From assembly GCA_009760855.2 (NCBI GenBank), contig WPIO01000066.1, positions 622,501 to 637,500 on the forward strand: DNA of 15,000 nucleotides. The letters are read 5' to 3'. The notes under the pieces were generated by a model. The model saw nothing but the letters and a program-made list of their open reading frames with translations. It had not been told where the DNA came from and ran no database searches. This document shows positions 1 to 6,656 of this stretch, piece after piece; the stretch's first letter is position 1, and the number at the start of each line of letters is the position of its first letter. The position numbers were made by a program, and so were the translations under genes. The stretch is from Cristatella mucedo (taxonomy: Eukaryota > Bryozoa > Phylactolaemata > Cristatellidae).

Positions 1-3000
1 TCGCTGCATCGCTCAGAGCTGCAGCGGTCAGAGCTTCTCTGCTCAGAGCTTCTCCACTTAAAGCTGCATCGCTCAGAGCTGCTGCACTCAGAGCTGCTGT
101 GCACAGAGCTGCGCTATGTCTGTCTGACTGTGGCTGCTGCTGGCCGGTTCGAGCGGTACGACGAGCCGTGCGAGGCTGTCACTGCAGAGCAAGTGGAGGG
201 CCTGTTCGAGGCAAGTCTGAAGCGGGCGAACAAGTGCCTGAAGTATGTGCAGGACTTGAGCGACAAAGACGTGCCCAACCGACATGCAATTTTGGCCAGC
301 CTGCACAGCTGCATCGGCAACTGCTATTTAGAGATGAACAGCTATAAGAAAGCACTGGACAACCATCAAATGGATCTGGACATTGCCAACGACAAGTGAG
401 CTGCCGGCCATGGATGAGGATAGCGCAGCTACAGCAAACATCTCACTCTCTCTCTCACGCGATTCACCTTTCTGGGTTGCATGGGTATGAGCGCTGTAGC
501 AGCTCTCAGGCAGTGATGCCAGTGGGCAAGTCTTGCCTTTGCCAAACTGACTATGGTTAGAACGTGGCATAAGACCGATCATTTTTAGGAAAAAACTAAC
601 CAGACTCGAGTAGAAAAAATTGTACGATCGACTAAGGAACACAGTTTGCAATAAGCAAGCACGGCACAAAGTTATATGATCTAAAGAATGGGAAGGCCTT
701 CCCGTGGCCAACAACAAGCAGGCCATCCTCCCTCATCCTACTAACCCAAGCAATGCTCATAGCAATGCTACAGGTGACGAATAGTAGTACTACTAACAAT
801 AACGATAAGAATAATAATAACAGTACGAATAATAATAATATAATTATAATAAAAAAAGATAATAATATTAAGTATTTTGAATAGCACCTTAAGAGAACCG
901 ATCTCTTATCCTTTTGCTTTACATTTACCTGCAAGAAAAGGGATAACCACGAGTTATTGACGCTTACGGTATCATCCTTAGAAAGCATATACAGCAGGCA
1001 ATTACTATGCTCAAGTCTAGTATAATAAAACTCGAGAATACACTCAGGACTTCCAGTTAGTAGAACCTCCTGTCAGCAACTTCCACTGAGTCGTGGTTAG
1101 GTGAGCATCCAAAGCACACAGGAAAAAGGTACAAGTTCACTTTGCTCCACAGCAAGTTGAGCAGAGTGGATGTTTCAAATGACAATTAAATCAACCTACT
1201 AGTGATGTCACTATCTTTCTCAGCCGCTGGGCTATCGGTGTCAATGCAGTTGATTTTGCTGGGCCAAACTGGCATATCTGTAGGCTCTGCCCTCTGATCT
1301 TTGCAGTGACCTGGAAGAAGCGAAGTCTCGTGCTTTGGACAATCTAGGTCGTGTGTACGCCCGCTCTGGAGAGTTTCAAAAAGCAATCGACGTGTAAGTA
1401 AGCTGGATGCCAAGTAACAGCTGAGCACTCGGCCTTCTTGTGAGACTTCAAGCAAAGTGGTGCAGCATACTTGATAATGCCAGCTGTACATGGCGCACTA
1501 GCAGCTCAGTGTGCACTAGTCGAGCACTTGGCCACAGACACTTGGCCTCACTGTCCACACTGCTTGGCAGCAGACACAGCCCCAGCAGCCGACACATTCG
1601 AGCTTCCCTCCAATAGTAGCGAGCCGAATTAGTTTCGTTAAGTCTATTGCATTGTTTTGTGCAGCACACTTGCTTGAACTGTCGGTTCCGATTCTTTTAG
1701 CTGGGAAGAGAAAGTTCCACTCAGTAAGTCGGCCCTCGAATCGGCATGGCTGTACCACGAGATCGGACGCTGCTACCTGGAGATGAGCAAGCACGAGCAG
1801 GCAAAGAGCTGCGGAGAGAAAGCCACAAATTATGCCGAGGAGGCCGCAGACGACATGTGGAAGCTCAACGCCCTGATGCTAGTCGGTCAGGCAGAGGGTA
1901 CGGTCACCAAATTCTTCATCAGTGCTCTAAAGAGTGCTCTGCATTTCTACCATATCAATGCCGACCAGGAAGTCTTGATGCAATGCTGCTCTGCAATAGC
2001 CAAGCCTTTAGCAGAGTTATACCGATTTCTATCTTAAGCATCCAAATGTATCTCCGGGGTTGTGTTGTCGTTGCACGGCCAGTAGGCATCCACAATAGCA
2101 AAGTGACCGAATTCATGCAGGAAAGCGTACTCTCTGTCTGATCTTAACTGCAGTGTAGCATGCCAATGCTCTGATAATCTGTCCACCGCCTTGTTGTGCC
2201 TAATCCTTCTGCTTGGGCCCACATCATCATTACATGACGGCCTACCTAAGGCAATATGGACTCAGAGAGAGTGAGTACTCAAGTGTTCTCATTCATCCTT
2301 ATGCAGTGAAACTTGGCGAATACAAGTCAGCCATTGACATATTCGAGAAATCCCTGGACGTTGCCAGGCTCCTGTCGGACAGCGCAGCCGAGGCAGCCAT
2401 CAAGAGAGCACTCGACGATGTCAATATCAAAATCGTTCAGGTGGGTGCTCAAAAGCATCGGCGTATCAAGGTTGCTGCGGCAGCAGCAATGTTCAGCATT
2501 CGGTATGCAATAGTAAAACTTCAATGTATTCCATTGTAGGACATCAAAGACAAGCTCAAGCCGATAGAGGAGTCCAAGCACGAGGAGCAGCAGCAGAGTG
2601 AGTGCACTGCCGCCCGGAAGCTAGTACCTCAGGATGGCATCTTTAGCCGTTTGACTGGGTTTTGCTGCATCACTGGCTTTCAGAAGCTCTCTTCTCATTT
2701 CTCTCCCCTATCTATCACTTCTCTTTTTTCTGTCACCAAGATCTTAAGCAATGACTCTAAATGTATGAATGAAGCCACCTGTTTGCTGTATACATCTACT
2801 CTACACTAATTGCTGCACAGTCGATACAGCTGCAAATCTCCCTGACTACAGTCGTCTGGTCACACTTCCTAGCCCCCTTTCACTAGTTTAGATTACCACC
2901 TGCCATAGCTTGATCAGGTTGTTGGACTTCATAATTGTAAAGATAGGAGAGTTATTGATGCAGTCCTACTGGTTAGCATACCAACCAGCAAGAAATCTCC

Positions 3001-5700
3001 ACTGTGGATTCTGGAATAGCTCTAACCATCCAGATATCTTTATTTTGACTGTTGCAGGTGGCTAAACATCTGCCTATGCTTAGTAGCCTAACTGAGAAAA
3101 AACATTCATGCATAGGTATGTAGAGCTTAACTTAACTGAGGTAATTGAAGGCAATACATGAATTTATGGACCATGCTATCAAGGGTATGCTTCATGTGGC
3201 TATAACTTGCAAGTATAAGCACACAAAATCATTCTCGGCTTGTCACAACAATCGTCGTGATTCGGTTCAATTACGAAAGTGATAACTTAAAGCCAAAGCG
3301 TCATAGCCCAGTGTTGAACACTGCAGGAGTAGTCTTGATTATAATAATAATAATGTTAATAATAATAACTCACTTGATAAAGCGCCCTCAGATAACTTAA
3401 TCTCTCTCTAGGCGCTTTACATTTGCTGTAAAGGGATAGCTATATCGGTGGCCTAACAACCAATGTTTCCTCTGTTAAAGAGACTTTACCAGTAGTCTGG
3501 TACACCTACGTAGGGCTGCAACACGTCAATGAGTTTACTTTTGCGACAGTGTCTAGACAACAAGTTGACCTTTTAGCCTGAGAAAGAAATTCAGCAGAGA
3601 ATTTCAATAGACCCCAATAAATGTGAAGAGAGATCAGTAGTATAGCAAATATATACTGCAGAGGGGCCAAAAGCCGAAAATAACTACACTCAATAGCACA
3701 GAGTCATACAGGAATGAGTGATAGCATCTCACTGGTACTCGATGCTTGACAACTTTGAGAACCATACTAATGTAGCAGCTAATTGCATGTAGTCTGTCGA
3801 CGACGGTGATGTGATTTGATACTCGCTTTCAGTGGTCCTTGTTATAATAATACTAATAAAGCTAAAGCCCAATTGATTTGAATAGCGCCCTAAGAGAACT
3901 TAACCTCTATTCAGACACTTCACATTTGTAATAGACTCGAGCCCACGACCTCAGCCAGACCTTGGTCGGGGCGAGCACATTAACCCCTCGGCCAAACCAG
4001 CGAGGCAATACACTTGATAAAGCACCCCCAGTGAGCTCAGTCTCTTTCTCGATGCTTTACATTTGCTACAAAATAAACACTATCGAGCGGTGAGTGATAT
4101 CATGCTTGACAAACACCATAATTAGCATGGTTAGGGGTGACATGCACAGGGTCAGCATGCACGTGTGGTTAGTGGCAGCATGCACAGTGTCAGCACACAT
4201 AAGCACATCAAGGATGAATTACAGGGTCCCACTAAATGCTGTCCTAAATAGGTGCTTTTTAAAGTTCTTTTTAAATGCGGTCAAGTCAGGGGATGTTGAG
4301 ACGAAAGTCGGGAGTGAGTTCCAGGCTTTGGAAGCATACGAACTTAATGCATGGTCTCCAAAGGATTTGAGGTTTGTACGAGGTATTGACAGACTGTTGG
4401 ATTCCGAAAAGCAGGTGGTACGATGCTTGGCGTGGTGGGGGAGTAGATCTGAGAGATAGGCTGGAGCCAAAGAATTAAGGGACGTAAGAGTGAGTGACAA
4501 AACCTCGAAGTCGATCTGTTGCCATTTAAGCCAGTGCAGGTCGGCGAGAAGTGGTGGGATGTGGCAACTGCGATACTCACGACAGACAAGCCTAGCTGCA
4601 GAGTTTTGCACCAGCTTTAATCGCCTGATTGCGCATGCCGGTAGACCAGCAAGCAGTGAGTTACAGAAGTCAAAACGGGATGTTACATATGCATTGACCA
4701 ATTTAGATGTAGTACCCTGTCTAATTGTTCCATTCCAAAGGATATTTTGTGTAAATTTCTCTTTAGTACTACGAATTATCTAAGCCCTCTAATGATACAT
4801 AAGTGAGACAGCTAAAGTAAGCATTATTACCTGGTAATAGTTTTTTTACAAATATTTATATCCACTTAATTCTGGTTGTAAGAGCCTCATGTAACTCATT
4901 CAGACCATCTGCTAACAAACACATGCAACAGTGATATTAATAGCACACTAATGTGTATCGTGTGCATGAACAGCTTGATTGCAATGGGACAAGGCAAACT
5001 ATCTCGGCACGTGGTGAAGCCTCAAAATAGTCCAATGATTTTAATGAAAATAATACTAATAATGAGACATTTGTATAGAGGACCCTCAGAAGACCAAGTC
5101 TCTTACTATCCCGTCTCAACTTCTGTAACTCACTGCTTGCTGGCCTACCGGCTTGTGCAATCAGGCGACTACAGCTGGTGCAAAACTCCGCAGCTAGGCT
5201 TGTCTGTCGTGAGCTTTGCAGCTGCCACATCACACCACTTCTCGCCGACCTGCACTGGCTCCCCTGTCAAGCAAAGCATCGACTTCAGGGTTTTGTCACT
5301 CACTTTTCGGTCACTTCATTCTTTGACTCCAGCCTATCTCTTAGATCTACTCCCCCACCGGCCCAGCATAGTACCACAAGCTTTTCGGAATCCAACAGTT
5401 TACCAATACCTCGTGCGAACCCGAAATCCTTAGGAGACCACGCATTTAGTTCGTATGCTCCCAAAGCCTGGAACTCACACCCGACTTGCTCCAGAACATC
5501 TCCTGACTTGACCACATTTAAAAAGTACTTAAAAGGCAGCAGTTAGTGGGTCCCTTTGATTCGTCCTTCATTATTATTAATACTTGGTACTTTATATACT
5601 CCGAAAAGGAGGCAAAGAGGCTACAGATAATTTTAGCCCCGAGGAATATGTGAAGTGCCTGAATAGAGATTAAGTTCTCTTGGGGCGCTATATATGAATG

Positions 5701-5748
<48 letters not shown>

Positions 5749-5982
5749 CAGCCAAACCACCAACTTATCAATCTGCATACTGATGGGGTTAGCTCCACTT
5801 CAACTTTCTCTATGTATGACATCGAGGGAATGCCACGGAAAATCATTGCCACAACTGTAACCACTACTACTGTAAAGCCTTGCATGACAGAATTGGTGCT
5901 TGCTGAAATGCATGATTCGATTGCAGGTGAAGGGACAGACACACAGCCGCCGTCTACGGAGGTCACATCGAGTGCTCAGTAG
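1..5982 (+). CDS. TTC25: ODAD4/TTC25-like outer dynein arm docking subunit, 3' half, six exons
   Basis: Joined exons 188-395, 1307-1393, 1701-1897, 2307-2440, 2540-2597 and 5927-5982 give one continuous frame of about 245 residues ending at TAG 5980-5982. ODAD4 (TTC25) is a tetratricopeptide protein of the ciliary outer dynein arm docking complex, acting with ODAD1, ODAD2, ODAD3 and calaxin to anchor dynein on doublet microtubules. Four TPR-like helix pairs are visible, at about LHSCIGNCYLEM, LDNLGRVYARSGEF, YHEIGRCYLEMSKHEQA and VGQAEVKLGEYKSAIDIF. The order and spacing match the C-terminal TPR block of TTC25 as I recall it. A charged, glutamine-rich helix and a short S/T/P tail follow. The N-terminal TPRs lie upstream of the window. 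All internal junctions are GT-AG and in phase. The weakest points are the left edge of the first exon and the last splice. Confidence 0.85.
3..122. repeat. 15-bp minisatellite, about 8 degenerate units
   Basis: About eight consecutive 15-base units of the form GCTGCNNCNCTCAGA run from 3 to 122, for example at 3-17, 18-32, 33-47, 63-77 and 78-92; the last one is degenerate. Because 15 is a multiple of three, the frame of the following ODAD4 exon stays open through the whole array and would read as five-residue units of the pattern L-x-x-S-E. It may be an expanded, coding linker or merely an intron repeat just before the acceptor near 187. The sequence alone does not decide this. Confidence 0.8.
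188..395 (+). CDS. TTC25: ODAD4 exon (first in window)
   Basis: The acceptor CTGTCACTGCAG ends at 187 and the donor AA|GTGAGC is at 396, leaving phase 2. The exon encodes a helix beginning QVEGLFEASLKRANKC and then the first visible TPR, LHSCIGNCYLEMNSYKKAL. The reading frame is also open from position 1, so the exon could start further left, for example after the AG at 105-106 inside the minisatellite. The 188 start was chosen for its acceptor consensus and because recognisable similarity begins about there. Confidence 0.72.
396..1306 (+). other. ODAD4 intron with an AT-rich decayed LINE/SINE tail
   Basis: This intron has donor GTGAGC and acceptor TTTGCAG. The first 380 bases show nothing recognisable. 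From about 795 to 930 there is an (AAT)n-rich stretch followed by a degraded copy, in minus orientation, of the tail found elsewhere in the window. Its marks are GAATAGCACCTTAAGAGAAC and TTTGCTTTACATTT. The rest is unrecognised. Confidence 0.6.
1307..1393 (+). CDS. TTC25: ODAD4 exon, TPR helix pair
   Basis: The acceptor TTTGCAG ends at 1306 and the donor GT|GTAAGT begins at 1394. The 87 bases keep phase 2 on both sides. It encodes DLEEAKSRALDNLGRVYARS and then GEFQKAIDV, a clear TPR motif with the usual Gly, Tyr and Ala positions. The phrase SRALDNLGRVYAR is characteristic of the TTC25 family. Confidence 0.9.
1394..1700 (+). other. ODAD4 intron, nothing recognised
   Basis: The donor is GTAAGT and the acceptor TTCTTTTAG. 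The 307 bases show no repeat, RNA gene or conserved coding frame that I can identify. Confidence 0.75.
1701..1897 (+). CDS. TTC25: ODAD4 exon, TPR helix pairs
   Basis: The acceptor ATTCTTTTAG ends at 1700 and the donor G|GTACGG is at 1898, phase 1. It encodes WEEKVPLSKSALESAWLYHE, then IGRCYLEMSKHEQAKSCGEK and the helix DDMWKLNALMLVGQAE. Alternating small and aromatic TPR positions are intact and there is no stop. This is one of the best-supported exons in the gene. Confidence 0.92.
1898..2306 (+). other. ODAD4 intron, nothing recognised
   Basis: The donor GTACGG and acceptor CCTTATGCAG bound a 409-base intron. Open frames run through it, but they have no splice-compatible continuation and no recognisable protein similarity. 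I see no repeat. Confidence 0.7.
2307..2440 (+). CDS. TTC25: ODAD4 exon, last TPR
   Basis: The acceptor TTATGCAG ends at 2306 and the donor CAG|GTGGGT is at 2441, phase 0. It encodes VKLGEYKSAIDIFEKSLDVA, then a helix with KRALDDVNIKIVQ. It completes the fourth TPR pair begun at the end of the previous exon (VGQAE joined to VKLGEY). A + strand frame reading past the donor to 2539 is intron read-through. Confidence 0.92.
2540..2597 (+). CDS. TTC25: ODAD4 exon, charged C-terminal helix
   Basis: The acceptor CATTGTAG ends at 2539 and the donor A|GTGAGT is at 2598, phase 1. It encodes DIKDKLKPIEESKHEEQQQ, a charged, Gln-rich helical segment directly after the TPR block. The short length and strong donor make the right boundary convincing. 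The next exon is much further away. Confidence 0.82.
2598..3336 (+). other. Start of the 3.3-kb ODAD4 intron, unrecognised
   Basis: After the donor GTGAGT there are about 740 bases of moderately AT-rich sequence with one pyrimidine-rich patch near 2690-2735. I see no coding signal, tRNA-like sequence or repeat shared with the rest of the window. Confidence 0.6.
3337..3445 (-). repeat. Solo L2-type LINE/SINE 3' tail with perfect 9-bp stem
   Basis: The segment is a tail in minus orientation. On the + strand an (AAT)n run is followed by CACTTGATAAAGCGCC, a loop, then GGCGCTTTACATTTGC. Bases 3378-3386 and 3411-3419 form a perfect 9-bp stem. The same layout ends the larger LINE copies at 4007 and 8003, so this is probably a severely 5'-truncated insertion of that family. 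Confidence 0.7.
3841..4006 (-). mobile_element. tRNA-derived SINE with L2-type tail
   Basis: Read on the minus strand, a tRNA-like head begins near 4005. It has a box-A-like stretch TGGTTTGGCCGAGGGG (3984-3999) and a box-B-like GGCTCGAGTCT (3933-3943), as in RNA polymerase III internal promoters. A body follows with GTGAAGTGTCTGAATAGAGG and the hairpin arm GGGCGCTA, then a (TTA)-rich tail at 3841-3858. It directly abuts the LINE tail at 4007. Related body sequence occurs at about 5625-5700 and 10910-10960. Confidence 0.7.
4007..4760 (-). mobile_element. 5'-truncated L2/CR1-type LINE, copy 1
   Basis: The 3' tail (4007-4070), a 3' UTR with a 38-bp tandem dimer, and a reverse-transcriptase C-terminal frame follow one another on the minus strand. 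The frame is open from 4701 to 4219 (160 codons) with the typical text SRFDFCNSLLAGLP, VQNSAARLVCR, LADLHW, PAYLSDLL and KAWNSLP, and it stays open upstream to about 4745. The catalytic fingers and palm and the endonuclease are missing, as expected for target-primed truncation. It lies antisense in the ODAD4 intron. The intact partial frame suggests a rather recent insertion. Confidence 0.85.
4128..4203 (-). repeat. 38-bp tandem dimer in the LINE 3' UTR
   Basis: Two related 38-base units, 4128-4165 and 4166-4203, begin TGGTTAGGGGTGACATGCAC and TGGTTAGTGGCAGCATGCAC on the + strand. The same dimer with the same period is present in LINE copy 3 at 8137-8212, so it belongs to the family consensus. 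Confidence 0.75.
4761..5048. other. AT-rich intron spacer between the inverted LINE copies
   Basis: This AT-rich sequence shows no coding signal and no repeat match elsewhere in the window. It forms the bulk of the loop if the two LINE copies pair. Confidence 0.5.
5049..5107 (-). repeat. Degraded L2-type tail joined to the inverted LINE copy 2
   Basis: On the + strand TAATACTAATAAT is followed by CATTTGTATAGAGGACCCTC and AAGTCTCT. This aligns loosely with the tail pattern CACTTGATAAAGCGCCCTC and TAATCTCT at 3370-3410, in minus orientation. It ends where the plus-oriented LINE copy 2 begins. The similarity is partial. Confidence 0.45.
5108..5562 (+). mobile_element. LINE fragment copy 2, reverse-transcriptase C-terminus, frameshifted
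   Basis: The plus strand carries the same RT C-terminal segment as copy 1, starting at the SRLNFCNSLLAGL region and ending in the early 3' UTR. Similarity is spread over two frames: ATSHHFSPTC in one and VQNSAARLVCRE, LADLHWLP, HAFSSYAPKAWNS and SPDLTTFKKYLK in another, so it carries at least one frameshift. Perfect blocks shared with copy 1 include 24 bases (5190-5213) and 28 bases (5233-5260). It forms an inverted repeat with copy 1. Confidence 0.82.
5600..5702 (+). mobile_element. SINE body and tail fragment
   Basis: TTTTAGCCCCGAGGAATATG followed by TGAAGTGCCTGAATAGAGAT and TCTCTTGGGGCGCTATATAT matches the body and tail of the SINE at 10838-10975 and, reversed, of that at 3841-4006. Hairpin arms AGTGCC (5654-5659) and GGCGCT (5684-5689) can pair fully with one G-U wobble. 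A tRNA-like head is not clearly recognisable. The TA repeat follows at once and may have grown from the tail. Confidence 0.6.
5704..5746. repeat. (TA)n microsatellite
   Basis: An uninterrupted TA dinucleotide tract of about 43 bases, directly after a SINE tail. Length polymorphism between individuals is likely. Confidence 0.97.
5927..5982 (+). CDS. TTC25: Probable terminal ODAD4 exon with stop
   Basis: The acceptor GATTGCAG ends at 5926. Joining its first two bases to the leftover A of the exon at 2540-2597 gives SEGTDTQPPSTEVTSSAQ and TAG at 5980-5982. The phase fits exactly, and an S/T/P-rich acidic tail is reasonable for the end of this protein. In another phase the same exon would stay open to 6196, but no matching donor exists at the end of the previous exon. 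An unseen exon inside the 3.3-kb intron cannot be excluded. Confidence 0.58.
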
Positions 5983-6573
5983 GCTTGAAGATAATGCTCT
6001 AAGCATTATATACCAACAAATTCGATACTCACAAGAGGAGCTGGAAAATTATGCATGCACATACATGTGCTTAAGCCATTTAATGACTCACAAGGGCAGC
6101 TACAAGAATATTTTGGTTCTCACTTCATTACAACATCCACCATTTGACTCTACTCAGGAATTGATGGAAAATCGTGCCATATTGCATAGGAAGTAGACTC
6201 TATGTCTGCCACAACAACATGGACAAGCATAAGTGTCGGTATGTCCGACTAGCCGACCAGACCATGTTTCTGTGGTTGGTGGGGCTGAAGCCAGCCTCGT
6301 CTTTTTACAAGGCTGCATGACAGCTTTTTGTACCACGATAATTAAATGCACATGCAGCGCTCAATGTGCTTGAACTGGATGCAGATGGCTTAAACCAAGC
6401 AGAGCAGGTTATAGCACATTCAATAGCATGATTGACTGGTCTGCCTGATTGATCTGCCAGATGCTGGCTACTGAAGCCGGATGTTCCTACTGACACCTAG
6501 AAAGAGCGAAGTGACTACATTTAGCTTGGTATATATTCCAGACGGTTGACCAAGATGAAAAGATGCATAACGA

Positions 6574-6579
6574 TTTATT
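6574..6579 (-). terminator. PSMB3 polyadenylation signal (AATAAA)
   Basis: TTTATT on the + strand is AATAAA on the minus strand, about 30 bases after the PSMB3 stop codon. This implies a very short 3' UTR of roughly 50-60 bases. Confidence 0.7.
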
Positions 6580-6591
6580 GAACACAACATT

Positions 6592-6597
6592 AATAAA
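6592..6597 (+). terminator. Candidate ODAD4 polyadenylation signal (AATAAA)
   Basis: Canonical AATAAA on the + strand, 610 bases after the ODAD4 stop. Cleavage 10-30 bases later would fall inside the PSMB3 last exon on the other strand. The variant ATTAAA at 6341-6346 is an alternative. Confidence 0.45.
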
Positions 6598-6607
6598 ATA
6601 ATCAGGT

Positions 6608-6656
6608 TTAGTCCATTCTTGCTTTCAGCTGCCTCGTAGTAACTTTGTCTTTCTCT
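6608..6656 (-). CDS. PSMB3: PSMB3 exon 6 (terminal)
   Basis: The acceptor ATTGTAG ends at 6657. With the two bases carried over it reads [16 protein letters not shown] and TAA at 6608-6610. The C-terminus matches the beta-3 family ending closely. At 49 bases it is easy for gene finders to miss. Confidence 0.95.

Larger units (their letters stand above)
5983..6600 (+). other. ODAD4 3' UTR region
   Basis: No recognised coding or repeat sequence occurs between the ODAD4 stop and the PSMB3 stop at 6608. Two possible + strand polyadenylation signals are ATTAAA at 6341-6346 and AATAAA at 6592-6597. Open frames here look like chance. Confidence 0.5.

Noticed and set aside
795-870. CRISPR-like or bacterial repeat array
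   Set aside because: It is a simple AT-rich (AAT)n tail of a retroelement; no direct repeats with unique spacers exist anywhere in the window.
328-988. Minus-strand frames over the first ODAD4 exon and intron
   Set aside because: Shadows of the coding exon and of low-complexity AT-rich sequence; one gives only a run of hydrophobic residues from AAT repeats.
5900-6196. Long frame through the ODAD4 terminal exon and beyond
   Set aside because: It needs phase 0 at the acceptor, but the preceding ODAD4 exon ends in phase 1; the 5982 stop frame fits instead.
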